A stretch of 64,000 nucleotides of DNA from Aquila chrysaetos chrysaetos. Lineage: Eukaryota; Chordata; Aves; Accipitriformes; Accipitridae. Of the stretch, positions 10,426 through 21,904 are shown piece after piece. The stretch lies in contig NC_044018.1 in the NCBI RefSeq assembly GCF_900496995.4, positions 29,779,825 through 29,843,824 of the forward strand, in the 5' to 3' direction. The position numbers and the translations under genes were made by a program. The notes under the pieces were generated by a model. It made no database searches, was not told the DNA's origin, and was given only the letters and a program-made list of their open reading frames with translations. Each line of letters starts with the position of its first letter. Position 1 is the stretch's first letter.

Positions 10426-11755
10426 AAAAGAAAAAATCCCCTCCTTTACGCCTAGTTTATTGAATATAAAGCTTAGGCGAGATCTTTAGGCCGGGGACAA
10501 GCATCCTTTCAGCAAGCAGGCTTTGCAAAAATAAATAGAAAATAAAGAAGCGTTTTGCTATCCATGGAGCCCCTTTTTCTTCCCTTTCCCACTCTTTTAA
10601 TGAGAAACATGCCTCTGAACATCCTTTCAAGATCATATCGTGACGGGTCTATCACGAAAGCTTGAAGTTGGTTTGCGTTTAATTGCCCGGGGGGGGGGGT
10701 GCGTAGGGGTGTTTGGATGGGTGCAAACGAAAAGCATTTTTGTGGGTTTATCATTTTTTTTCCCTACCGTTGTCAAATAAAATCAGAAGACACCATCAAA
10801 GGGTTTTTCATTCAACAGGGTTGTATTTAAAAGCAAGTATGAGAATTTTACAAGAACACGCTCAATGGATGGGAATATAATGTGCTGTTTCTTGGCTGCT
10901 GGGGGTTTTATTCCCCCCTCTTTGTCCCCCCCCCCCCCCCCCCCGCCCTCGTCCATATGCGCAATCCCATCGCTCCACATCAGAAAGCAGGAGAGCATCC
11001 AGATTGGAAACCTCAAACATAAACCACCACCCCCCCCCCAAAAAAACCAACCCTTCCGAATTGTTGTATGTACACAAAATACATGCACCACATCACCAAC
11101 GGCATCTTCGGGATTTCTTTGTCCTCGAAAACGTTGTGTTGCTTTCGGACACTGCGAGAAAAAAGTCATTGTGCAAACAGGGGGGGGAAGAAAAATCACT
11201 TTTATGCCCTGTGCCTGGGAGTTGAACTTGTTTTCCTTAAGCAGGAATTTAAGGACTTGACTTTGCATTTGTGCTTTGTAGGTATAAGGTATCCTTGACT
11301 TATGGAAATGCAGCTCGTTTCTCGCTGTAATTAGAGTTTCATTCTTTTTTTATTATTATTTTTTTATTTTTTTAAGAAGACTAATATATTGTTCTCATGA
11401 AAATGCAAAAAGATTAACTACAACCGGAAAACAGCGAAAGACATCTGGAGCCAAATTCAGAGTAGGATTACTGGGCCAAGAAAAATCCTATAAATTTCAG
11501 TTCGCTGATGAATACAATGAACTCCACACCAAACGTGTACTCCAAGGTGGAGGTTTCATATTAATACCAGTCCTATTAGAGCAGATTGCAGTGAGTCCCA
11601 TGAATATGGATGATGATATTTCTGATATGCATTCAGGTATTTAAACTCCTATAGAAAAAAAACCCACACCACAATGACCGCAAAGAGGCTTTTAAGAGGG
11701 GAAATTCTAATAAAATGGTCAAATAAAATCATAATGTAGAACAGCTTGCAATGTC

Positions 11756-11761
11756 TTTATT
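11756..11761 (-). terminator. HOXC11: HOXC11 distal poly(A) signal candidate
   Basis: AATAAA on the minus strand, about 950 bp after the stop codon. T-rich sequence (GATTTTATTTG, CATTTTATT) lies just downstream and could act as the downstream element. Confidence 0.4.
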
Positions 11762-12160
11762 TGCCACAGAATTTCACAGAGTATCCCGGGGACTCACTTT
11801 ACATACACAAAGAATTTTTCTTAATTATTATTCTTTTTCAGGATTTTTTTTTCTCTTGTTGTTCTTCGTCTCCCATTTCCAGGGGAAAAAGAAAAAAAAA
11901 AAAAAGAAAGCACTACGAAATTTATTTACAAACCATTTCAGAGACAGTTATTGCAAATGTATTTTCGTATGGATTCCCCCCCCCGCCCCGACTCCAAATG
12001 TAGAAATGATACTGCAGAGAATATATATATATATGGATATATACGCGCACACACTCCCAGATATATATGCATATATATATTTTTAGAGAGAAAGGGTGGA
12101 TGGAGAAGGTGGAAATAATGATCTTCCTTAGAACAGAGATGAGCGGGGTGGGTGTGAATG

Positions 12161-12203
12161 TGCACACACGCACACACAAGGACACACATGTCTGTGTGTG
12201 CAT

Positions 12204-12235
<32 letters not shown>

Positions 12236-12245
12236 ACACACTCAC
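12161..12245. repeat. (CA)n microsatellite in the HOXC11 3' UTR
   Basis: Imperfect CA/TG repeat with a longest uninterrupted stretch around 12205-12228. It lies between the two candidate HOXC11 poly(A) sites. Confidence 0.95.
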
Positions 12246-12346
12246 CCCAGATGAAGTGATTTGATCCTACAGGGAGACTTTGGCCGCTCTTGTGATAACA
12301 CAGCTGCATACTGAAATCACCGTGGTAGTAACACACAGCACTGCGG

Positions 12347-12352
12347 TTTATT
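12347..12352 (-). terminator. HOXC11: HOXC11 proximal poly(A) signal candidate
   Basis: AATAAA on the minus strand, about 355 bp after the stop. The GU-rich element TGCTGTGTGTT begins roughly 6-10 bases further on, a good downstream element. Use of this site would exclude the CA repeat from the mRNA. Confidence 0.4.
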
Positions 12353-12372
12353 CAAATGGACAGGGTGCCTAG

Positions 12373-12389
12373 ATAATAATAACAATAAA

Positions 12390-12420
<31 letters not shown>
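12373..12420. repeat. (AAT)n microsatellite
   Basis: ATAATAATA repeats with small interruptions, inside the HOXC11 3' UTR near the proximal poly(A) signal. Confidence 0.95.
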
Positions 12421-12422
<2 letters not shown>

Positions 12423-12706
12423 GGGGAATCCCAACCTGTTCAGGAAAAAACAACCAAAAAAAAAAAAGGCAAAAAAAGAAAAAAAAGTTAAATAAAACGT
12501 TCATGGAATTCAAGTCCTTGAAGCGGGAACTGAAAGAAAATCTCACTCCTTTTGTTACTCAGCACTGTCCCAGACATACAAATATAAGTAACGAAAAGGC
12601 TTAAACTTTGAGGTTGCTTTGTCGACTCAAAGGGCAAACCCATGCTCGCAACTGTTCCTCCTCAATACACATACACTTCACCAGCAGAGGGGATTTCAAA
12701 AGATGT

Positions 12707-12939
12707 TCACAACAAGGGATTTCCAGAGAAATACTGCAGGCGGTCTCTGCTTAATTTTTTTTCTTTCATTCTTCTGTTCTGAAACCAAATTTTAACCTGT
12801 CGGTCAGTAAGATTTAACATCCTAGACAACTGGAGCCTTTTTTCTTTGTTTATATAGACATTGAAGAAAAATTCTCTCTCTAGCTCTCTGATCTGGAATT
12901 TCGAATAGGGGCATCTCTTCTTCCTCGTTCTGGGAGCAC
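12707..12939 (-). CDS. HOXC11: HOXC11 exon 2 (homeodomain)
   Basis: This exon completes HOXC11 and carries the DNA-binding homeodomain. After the acceptor TTTTAAG|GT (12941-12940/12939) it reads [15 protein letters not shown], then [47 protein letters not shown] and the C-terminus [13 protein letters not shown], followed by TGA at 12709-12707. The homeodomain is about residues 230-289 of 302. Recognition-helix residues (KIWFQNRRM, with Gln50 and Asn51) are intact, and as far as I recall the exon is essentially identical to the mammalian one. Exon 1 ends with one codon base and exon 2 starts with two, forming Ser. The exon has no start codon of its own, so an ATG-based ORF scan misses it. Confidence 0.96.
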
Positions 12940-14234
12940 CTTAAAAGAACCAGAAGGCAGGGTAAATATCCTAAGGAAATGCAAGACACAGACTCATCTT
13001 CACAGCTGATCAGATAGATAGGAGCAGCTTAATAACTCCAGTTATTAATGCGGGGGGAGATATCTTCCAGCAGTTCGCCTATTGTTAGGGGTAGCAGAGG
13101 TGAGGTTACACAGGGTCTTAAGGACCGTGGTGTAATTATTTTCCCACTGCACGGGGCTTAACGCAGGCACATGCAGACACTTTCGGTGCAGATAGGTTAT
13201 TTTTTTTAAATAAAGAACAGCCCGGGACTGGAGGCAGCAGGCTGCTGGAGCAGGGTTTAGAGAGGCTCGGGGCGGGGGGGGGGGGGGGGGGAGAAAAACC
13301 CACGCTCAGCTGCAAATCTGTTATCTGTATAGAAACAGCATGAGCAAGGTTGGAATTAGAGGAACTAGATATTATGTTCCGCATAAGTTTTTGATTAACT
13401 CCAGTCCTCGCCACACACGCAAAAAGGAATCAAAGTAAAAGAGAACTTAGCATCTGAGCTGCAAAAGGCGACTTGCATCCCGAAAGCAAATAGGAAAACA
13501 AAACAACCCTCCCCTCTTCCCAAAAGAGCCCCACGCTGAACGCTAACTTGCAAAGTTGCCTGGATCCAGCCTTTAAAAAAGCTCCTCTAAGACTGCCTAG
13601 AAAATGTGAGTGCATGCAAAAAAACCCCCAGAAGACCCAAGGAAACAACCACGTAAGTAAAAGCCCTTCCTGACAAAAGCTAGACGCTCCACTAGGCTTG
13701 GAGGAGAATAAATGCCACTTTAAACAGAAAAGTCGAAGAAAATGCTCGGCTTTGCCTGCAAATTCGGCAGATTTCCCCCATAGCACTGCACCCCCACCAA
13801 GAGAAAAGACTCGACATACAGTTTTAATTAAAAAAAAAAAAAAAAAAAAAAAGCCGCCCCAAACATTTTGCATGCATCTTAATGCCTAAAAGCAAGCAGA
13901 GGCAGCTAAAGTAGTGTTCTGCCCAATTGCCTTTTACCCTCAGCAACCCGGGACCAAATCCTTTTAAAATGCTCATGTAAGTTCATGATCAAAGTTAATA
14001 TTTGTCACGATGGTGTGCTTTTAAAATTTCACAGACTCTAAGATACTGTGTCTGCGCCTAACATCTCCATTTTTTTCAAAGAGCTTTTCCCATCGTAAAA
14101 ATTCTTCTCGTTGGAAGAAAGAGCTTTGTAGGTTATAATAAAATCCTTTGAATGCTTATAAAACTCCACATAAAATTTGACCGACAAAACACACGGGCTA
14201 GTCCCTTAACCTTTCCATTTACTGCTCTACCTAC
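12940..14234 (-). other. HOXC11: HOXC11 intron
   Basis: A 1,295-bp phase-1 intron with donor GTAGGT (14234-14229) and acceptor TTCTTTTAAG ending at 12940. An alternative GT four bases further on (GTAGAG, 14230) would break the frame, so the first was chosen. The intron contains a G18 run (13274-13291), an A run near 13831-13851, and a moderately complex AT-rich stretch at 13.93-14.05 kb. No antisense gene is recognised. Confidence 0.85.
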
Positions 14235-14910
14235 TCGAATTGCTGCTTTTGCTTCCTTCCTTGGTGACAGAAGAGGACGAGGCTGAAGACCCTGGGTTTG
14301 TGTTTTCCTCCTCATCTTCCGGGTCTATACCTTGCTCTCCGCGGGATGACAGTGCGTGGGCTTGGGACTCTGCCTCCACTTTGCCCTCACCCTTCTGCAG
14401 GCAGGGCTCGCTCGGATTTTCCGCCCCGCAATAGGCATTTTCGAAGAAGCGGTCGAAACCTTGGGGCAAGACAGTGTTTTTGTTCATGCTGGTGTAGAAT
14501 CCCGTCGATGCCGGGTGGTTGGAGCTGGGGTGGTGGTGGCTGTACACGCTCTCGTTTTTCATTAGCATTTCGGTCATGGTGGAAGGCGGGATGCACTCTC
14601 TATGCATCAGATCTTCTGCGGAATAACACGAGGCGTAATTGCTTCGGTGGTGCCATTTACTTGAGGGGTCTAGACCATAGGAGACCTCTCGCACGGGCTG
14701 CACTTGCGAGAGGTTGGTGGAGTAAGGGTAGGAGATTTGGCGAGAGGGGGCCTGTGGCAAGAAAGATGACACAGTTGAAAATTCAGGGACGTAATAGGTA
14801 CAGCTGGGGAGGTAGAGATTAGAAGCGCAACCTGCCCTTTCTCCAAACTCAGCGCTCCGCTCCTTACGCGACTGGGAGCAGAAGTTGCCCAGGTTCACCG
14901 AGTTAAACAT
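14235..14910 (-). CDS. HOXC11: HOXC11 exon 1
   Basis: This exon encodes residues 1-225 of HOXC11, a nuclear Abd-B-class transcription factor of posterior axis, hindlimb and urogenital patterning. The start [11 protein letters not shown] is the conserved N-terminus. The HOX11-group N-terminal domain (Pfam DUF3528 type) follows: [74 protein letters not shown], then [11 protein letters not shown]. The C-terminal part is acidic and Ser-rich ([14 protein letters not shown], then a Ser/Lys tract). The donor TCGA|GTAGGT gives phase 1. With exon 2 the product is 302 residues, against 304 in human as I recall. The ATG follows an A-rich leader (GAAAGATG). Confidence 0.97.
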
Positions 14911-15080
14911 CTTTCTCCTTTTCTTGCTCCTATAGCTAGATGTTTTGGATCCGATGTGCGGAGGGGAAAAAATTTGGGAAGGCGAGATGACGCGCTATCC
15001 GTCTTAGTCGCTCCGGAGGACACGTGATCCAAAGTAGATATTGTCATATATCAGTTTGGAGCACTTAGATGCGTAGGAGT
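14911..15080 (-). promoter_or_regulatory. HOXC11: HOXC11 promoter with E-box
   Basis: CACGTG at 15021-15026 lies about 110 bp upstream of the ATG, in the plus-strand context CACGTGATCC. A CCGGAGG half (CTCCGGAGGA) abuts it, and TATATGACAATATC lies just upstream on the minus strand. No classic TATA box lies between the E-box and the ATG. The ten-base extended E-box is identical to the one in the 36.87 kb cassette. Confidence 0.55.
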
Positions 15081-15819
15081 GGTTCACTTAGGTAAGATCT
15101 CAGAGGTTCAAACGATTGGTTTGCAAACACCGCAGAAACATTATGAAAATCAATTGCAGATTTGTATTCATTTTCCCGAAGGCACACCCCTTGTAAGCAT
15201 TCACAGCAGAACAAGTACAAGGGGCGGCTTGTGAAGTTGCTGCTTTTTTTTTTTTTTCCTTGCCTTTTTTTTTTTTTTTTCCCCTTCCCCTCCTCTCCTT
15301 CCTATTTGGATTCCGCTTGCTGCTTTTCAGCAGGGTTTGGAGATGGGGTGGGGGGCGATTTGGGCTGGGGAGGGGGGGGGGAGAGGGAGGGTCTTAGGGA
15401 GCTCGAACGGGGTTTTTCCAGCCTTTTTTTAATATTTCAATTACGCTGATTATTATAATTTATTATTCTGACTATTTCTATCCTTAGAAGTGTTCCTGCG
15501 TAGACTTTAGGTAGCTCAATAAAATCGCTGGAGATGCAGAAGTAAGTTTTCCAACATTTCTCAAAACCTTGCTGCAGGCGGGAATGCCCAGCTCTTCCTA
15601 CAGCTGGGCTGCTAAATTATAAGTAAATCTCTATCTATCTCTCTATCTGGGAGCGAGGGGGTTGGTGCTAATTAACAAGCTTCTAACATACGCTAATTAT
15701 GTTGATCTCTGTGTGCACATCAACTATACATCAACCAAGTTGGCATGCTTTATGGAGAATATACCATTTAAGCAATGACAGTGTGCGGGGGATCGTGTAA
15801 AGTTTCCAACTTTAAAGTT

Positions 15820-16070
15820 AAAGCAGGCCTGGCTTAATGACTTTTGATATCGAATTAGTGATATATCAAGGAATAGAACAAATGAATTAAGTCAATGTCT
15901 AATAAATATTCGAAAACCTCCTTTAATGTTTGGTTAAATATTTATTACGTAAGAGTGGCATATTGAATATTTAATGCAATTGTTTATTGTCAATCAATGA
16001 ATGTACTTTCAGCAATACTCTCATCATTTATTCTTCCAGCTGAATTAAAAAAGATATTCTTATTAAAGTA
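15820..16070. promoter_or_regulatory. AT-rich enhancer-like segment with PBX/PREP site
   Basis: Complex AT-rich sequence upstream of HOXC11 contains TGTCAATCA at 15988-15996, the reverse of the PBX-PREP/MEIS decamer TGATTGACA, directly followed by ATGAATG. Neighbouring cores include TTTATTACG, AATATTTAATGC, TTGTTTATTG and TCATTTATTC. It lies about 0.9-1.2 kb upstream of the HOXC11 ATG. Auto- or cross-regulation by HOX/PBX/MEIS complexes is plausible but inferred. Confidence 0.4.
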
Positions 16071-18408
16071 ATTTGTCTTCTATCCCGTGCCCCGGGAGCC
16101 TCCTCTTTCGCTGTCCTTCTGCGTTTTCCTACGAAAAAACAGGGATACCGAAGTGCTGCCAGATATTTTGCGAGTTTGGCAAAGAATTATTAGGCGGGGG
16201 AAAAAATTTCTGGGAAAAAGAAAAAGAAAAAAATCTCTTCTGCAAACCCTCTGGAAAGGTGCACCTGAAGGACGCGTAACTTCCGCGGTACCAGGCTCCG
16301 AGGCGTTAGCCCACCGCCTCTAAATAGTCTTGAAGGAACAAAATTGCCTGCAACAATTGGGGCGCTAATCGGGTTTTCACCTGGATTAGAAAGCATCTGC
16401 CTGGGGTGGGAAATATTTCTCTGCCGAGCAGAGGTGGCTGCTTTCATCTCTATGAAAATATTGCAGCGCACCCACCCCCCAGCCCCCCCCTTTTTTATCC
16501 TTTTCTTTACGGGATGCCACTTAGGCGGTTTTTTCCCCTTGAATTATCCCTTTTAAAACGCCCAGTAAAAGGAAGAATAAACAAAAATATTTAATTGTCC
16601 AAACATAAACCCCAACTAAACTCCGTCATGGGATCTATTTGGTGGTGGGCTGAATACTCCGAACAAAACTAACGCACCAGGAGAGAGGGAGACGCTTTTA
16701 CAGAGAGGATCTTGTCAAACCGAGTCGCAGTAAATTCAAACAGCAAGAAGGAAAAAAAGGCAAATCTCAGCCTTAGAGCACTGAGCCTTGGGAGCAGAAA
16801 AAGCCTCGACGGCTGCTTGTGTTTTCGCTTCGCTCCCCGAAAAAACAATGCGTAAACTCACCCGAAAATAACCAATTCACCAAAAAGGAGCATCAGAGGG
16901 TCCCAGCCCTGCTCGGGGATGTCCCTCTTGGAACTGGGCATCCCTGGGCAGCTCCCTTTTCACCTCGCTCTTCTCTGTTTAATTTTATTTCATTTGCTAG
17001 CACCCAACCTGCTGTTTGCATTTGAACCAGGGGGGGTTGCTTAATTCCGAGGCGAGTTCTAGAGAAATGGGGAGGAAAACGCACCTCGAGCAACCGGGCG
17101 GAGGTTGCAGCCTCTGCTAAAAATATAAATACCCTGCAATTCTGCAGCAATGCAAGGAGGCGGGGAGGGGGGGGGGAGGAAAAAAAGTTGATTTTAATGG
17201 AAGAAAACAGCCTCGCAAGTCCGTACCTTGCAGCCGAGCAGAAAGCAAAGGATTTCGAGATGCCTGAGCAAAAAATACAGTGGCTATTTCAGTAGAGCTT
17301 TCCAAACTATGGTGCTTATCAGGCAGTGTGCCCGGATTTTTATGTATTTATTAGGAAATCTTGAAGGGAAACATGGCGGCTTCACATGCTAAGGTTGTGT
17401 GCTCTTCCTCACTTTGAGCTTTCTTCATCCCCCTAATGCACCAACGCACTCCTGATCATTTATTCTCATTAATTTCTGGATTCCCCCCCCTCCTTCTCTA
17501 GCTTTGTATTTTCTATTTAAAGAGCCGTTCTCATAAAACCCTTTTTATAAGGGATCGGGGCGTGAGAGCCTCTCTGAATGCGTGTGTGCGGAGAGAGAGA
17601 TATACACACATATAAATATGTCTGTAATTCCAAAATGAGCTGTGTTTTCCTCTCTAATGCACCGTTTGGCTGATGAATATATATATATATCTATATAGGG
17701 GCAAGAACTCTGGCTGCAGAGATGGATTTCTTCAGGTTTGTAATCTGCCCTACTTTATGACTTGGACGTCGTTTTGGGCAAAACTTTTAATTAAAGTGTC
17801 AGCGATCTTTTAACTTGGCTTTTTATGGACCAATATTAATACTAACTACAAACTAATAATGTTAAGCTATTGTTTATGAGTGTAATTATTTTTTTCCCCA
17901 ATTCCCTCCTCTTTGCAACCTGCGTGGAGGATCTTCTCCCTCCGATTAAAAGGGGAAAGCCTCCAAAATACACATTTTTTGTTACATTTATCCCAATCTC
18001 GATTCCATAGGAAGGCTGTAGGCGCGAAGCTTTGCATCCAGGCGAGGACTTAAAGCCTGTTGTTGAAAAAACAATATCCAAGCAGCTTCTTAAACCCCAA
18101 ACAAAGCACACAGACCCCCCAAAAAAACCCTAACACAACAGCAAACAACAAAAATCTGTGTGGCATAAAACTCGCCGTCTCTCCTCTAGGTGCGTGAATA
18201 ATTTATTGCTCTTCGTAGGTAAATACATCTAAACCAAGCCCTGGTGTCGTTTTGGTTTTTAAACCCAGTTTAAAGGATAGGATTTGCCTGCTTCCTGCAA
18301 GGAAGCAGAGAAGAGGCAGCTGTGGAGTCACAGCACTTGAATTTGACCACCAAAGTGACCACCATAAAACGGAATGAGGGCTGGCGGCTCGCATTCCTTT
18401 TGGTTGCC

Positions 18409-18443
<35 letters not shown>

Positions 18444-18781
18444 GAATAACTTTAAGGCATAGCCTTAAAGCATCCAGAGCATTTCAGCCTCTTCGGTTTT
18501 TAAACCTGCTTCATTTCCTAGCGACTGGGAAAGGTTAGAGCGTGGAGGGGAAAATTAAAGAAAAGCTGTATTTGTGCTCTTTAAAGGGGAAAAAAATATC
18601 TAGGGGAACTTGAGAAGGGGGGAGGAAAGGTCTGATTTTTGTTGGTTTTGATATGACTGTGTATAAGATGAAACTGGCCCGTCCAGAAGATTTTTTTTCC
18701 CCCTCTATTTAGTTATTTCTCAGCCGGAGGGAAGGAAAAGGAGGCGGCAGCACCGACCTCGTCACTCCTTGTGCAATTATA

Positions 18782-18815
18782 TATATAAACACCCAGCTTT
18801 ATGCTGGCATCTCAA
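18782..18815 (+). promoter_or_regulatory. Candidate plus-strand TATA element
   Basis: TATATAAA at 18782-18789 is followed by CACCCAGCTTTATGCTGGC, a small hairpin (CCAGC/GCTGG). GC-rich sequence precedes it. A plus-strand start near 18815 would be antisense to the HOX genes. This rests on motif evidence only. Confidence 0.25.
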
Positions 18816-21739
18816 CCGGAGACTTCTTTCTATCCAAATTGCCCCAGCAGAAAAAGCAAAGAGCAAGGAAAAAAAAATTCCACCACCACCCCCCCCCCAA
18901 GCCAACCCCCCCTTTCTCCGGAGTCCGCACTCATTTGCCTGATATAATGCAAACACTTAACACATTTAACAGCGTTTTCAGCAGGCAAATAGGCTCAAGG
19001 CTTGTAAGATGTGTTTTGTGTTACTAACATGAATTTTAAGGGGATGTTAGAGGCATTTCGTGACCAAAAAACGTTGTAGCAATTGTACCAAAATCAAAAA
19101 CTTGGAGTTGTGAAAGTTGGCTTTAGCTGATCTGTGTAAACATCTGAAGTTATATTTTGATTTAGGTTAATCCTGTACTTGAACTCTTCTCAATAAATCA
19201 TTCTCTTTTTTTTTTTTTTTTTCATTTTTCTCCCATCAGGGAGAGAAGATATTATTTTTTTTCTTCCTCCCCCCCCCCCCCAAAGCTGGAGTTATCTGAA
19301 CGCAATGTAAATTCGTTAGCAACCTCCAACTTCGGTCAAAAACTTTTTTATAAGTATTGCCATAAAGAAATCTTTGTCCGAGCCCGTACAGTAGGGAAAG
19401 TACTGACTGGGGGGGTGGGGAAAAAAAAGGAAGAAGAAGAAAAGAAAAAAAAAAAAAGAGAATAGATTTTATACCAACCTGGCTTACCACGTTACTCATT
19501 GCTACTTACTGTGCTCTCAAGATATCTGATGCACAATTTAGACCCTGAACCTTTCCCTATTTCAGCCAGTTGATGAGAGTTTGCTTTGCCTCCTGCTTTG
19601 GGGGAAGAAATAAAGGAGTTTTTCCAACCTGCTTTGCTAACCTGTGCTCACTCGGGGCTGCAAATGCATTGCGAGTGGGTGCAAAAAGCACTTCTTTAGC
19701 AGATGCATCTCTCAGCAGCTTCAGAGATGTGCTTTGCTTTTGCTAAATAGGCTCCAACTTCTGATGTCTAATGACTTTGGCCTATCAGATGTTCTCAAAG
19801 TGATTTTTCCCTCCCTTCCACGACGGTACTACAATTACTTCCTCAGATGGACTTCAAAAAAAGAAAAAGAGAAAGAGAGGAAACTCAGGCCAGTAAACAG
19901 ATTACTAGACACCGCGTATGTGTACAGGAAATCTGAAGGGAGAGACAATAGCTACAAGTGGGAAGCGCTTGGAAAATATTATTGTCCCCAAATGGCAAAG
20001 ATAAATTTAATTGGATGGATGCCAGGCTGCGAAAGAAAACTATATAAGCTGTGAACAATTCAAAGGGAAAAAAAAAAAAAAGGACTTAGATCTCTCTAGA
20101 CCTGAGCTGCAAGTTCAAAATCATGTGGACTTAATCAAGATAAAAGCAGATTGAACTATGCTTCCCAACCGCAGGCAAGGCTGGGACTGTCTGGGATAAA
20201 AATGTGCGGCGGGTGTCGGATTCAAATAGAAGTGATGCCGAAGAGGCGTTAAGAAGAGTTGGGCTTAATAATAACCAATATAACTAACACTTTGCCAGTC
20301 GGCCTTCCCACTTATTTTTATTTTCTCATCAGCCGCGGGTCCTTCCCCACCTCCTCCACAGGGAGAGCTGAGGCCGGGGGAATATCAATGCCTGTGTGTT
20401 TCCATCTATTTATTTACTTTATTTTCCTCTGCACAGCTCAGTTGCAGGGAGCTGCTGAAGCATGTGAAACGGCGAGGTTTGGGGAATTCAAGTAAAACTT
20501 CACAGCGTGCTAAACTCGCTCCTAGAGCCGCTGCGAAATTCAGCTTAGAGGAGACAGGAAACCCAGAGGAGCTCGTTAAGCAACACCTAGTTCTATTCCA
20601 CAGCCTCCCTCTCTTTCCCCCCCTCCAAACCTCTAAAAATACTTATTTAAACACAAAGGAAGACATATAAAACACACCCAAACCTTTAAAAAAAGAAATT
20701 CCTTTATTCGCCAGACATGCCCTCTTGATAACTTCAGCAGCGCCACTAAAATGTGCAAAACTGTGTAAAAAGTCGGAAATTGTGGCAGGGAAAATGTGTT
20801 TTCTGTTGGGTAACTCATTTATTGGCAAAATAGCCCGAAATGCAAAGTTCAGAATAGAATGTGGGCGGCTAATCCTCCCCAGCCTTATTAAAACCGCACA
20901 CACGTTTGCATGCGTGGTATTTAATCCTTAAATAGGAAATAATTTCCAAGTATTGCACTTTAATACTTTGGCTCCCGCATCCCCCCTTTTTAATTTATTT
21001 TCTTTTTAATACTTTTTTTTCCACAACAGCTAGCACCTAGATGTATTTCCCTCAGATAACCATTGATCAAAGGCGAATCTCAACAGTTTATGGGGATAAA
21101 CTTCAATAATTCGCAATTGAGGGCGCGACGGCGCTGGGCTCTCTCTTCCATCCCCGCATTAATCAGAATAAAACGAAACAAAATCCTTCAGCTGCTTCAC
21201 GGGGTGACATTTTCCAAACGTATATCCAGCTTTGGGAAGATAAATGCTGCCGGCGAAGGAGTGGGAGGTATAGCGGTGGAAAATGCCTGTGTCCACCCTT
21301 CTCCATCACCTATGGGGCTAATGTATGTACCTGCCTTTCCCTCCGCACCGACGGCCCTTCGCCTGTAGAATATGCCCTCGCATGCAAAAGCGCATCCCTC
21401 TCTTATTTTCAGTCGGAGGAGCGGAGGGGCACAAAAATTTCTTTTCAGTAAGTTGCTTCACTCTATGCCCTCTGCAAGGAGCGCGGCTCCTTTATTCTCC
21501 TGCAGAATAAAAAATGATATTCGCATCTTTTCCTTCATCGGGGATGAGGGTCGAGCATTTTGTTGGTGCCACATTCAGTTGAAATGAATATATATATAAA
21601 TTCCTGTAGCCGGAGTTCTCCTTTGATAAGGTACTGGCTTTAAAATACCTCATGTATTGAGAGCAGACAAATTATGAATTAAAAATCGGTCCACTAATCG
21701 GACTCTTACCTAATCCCTCCTTCTGGTCCCTCCAGTCTA

Positions 21740-21904
21740 TTTTCTTTTCTTTCTTTCTTTCCTTCTTTCTTTCTTTCCTGCGTTCTTTCCTTCCTTCCTT
21801 CTTTCTTTCCTTCTTTCTTTCTCTTCTTCTTTTTTTCCTTCTTTCTTTCTTTCTCTTTCCTTCTTTCTTTCCTTCTTTCCTTCCTTCCTTCTTTCTTTCT
21901 TTCC
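21740..21904. repeat. (TTTC/TTCC)n polypyrimidine tract, 165 bp
   Basis: Long plus-strand homopyrimidine tract built of TTTC and TTCC units with very few interruptions. Mirror-symmetric pyrimidine tracts of this length can form triplex (H-DNA) structures. It also generates a spurious Lys/Glu/Arg frame on the minus strand. Confidence 0.95.

Larger units (their letters stand above)
2401..11730. other. HOXC10-HOXC11 intergenic region
   Basis: No coding gene is recognised. The interval holds AT-rich stretches with many homeobox-type cores (notably 3.9-4.2, 4.7-4.9, 5.5-5.7, 7.0-7.5 and 8.8-9.2 kb), separated by homopolymers and G/C-rich low-complexity DNA. A plus-strand TATA/CCAAT pair lies at 7955-8092. 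Open frames here are short and low-complexity and look like chance. Mammals carry antisense lncRNAs in the corresponding interval, but nothing here proves a transcript. Confidence 0.7.
11735..12706 (-). other. HOXC11: HOXC11 3' UTR (predicted)
   Basis: Downstream of the HOXC11 stop there are two candidate poly(A) signals on the minus strand: AATAAA at 12352-12347, followed by GU-rich TGCTGTGTGTT, and AATAAA at 11761-11756, followed by U-rich sequence. The UTR also holds a (CA)n repeat and an (AAT)n repeat, so 3' UTR length polymorphism is likely. I favour the distal end from the usual UTR size of the gene as I recall it. Confidence 0.45.

Noticed and set aside
10387-10440. Long poly-A run as a retroposon tail
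   Set aside because: No flanking target-site duplication and no recognisable body; similar runs occur throughout the window.
19644-20054. 136-residue plus-strand frame in moderate-GC DNA
   Set aside because: It is less low-complexity than others, but no domain, homologue or promoter is recognised. Most likely chance; a small lncRNA-encoded peptide cannot be excluded.
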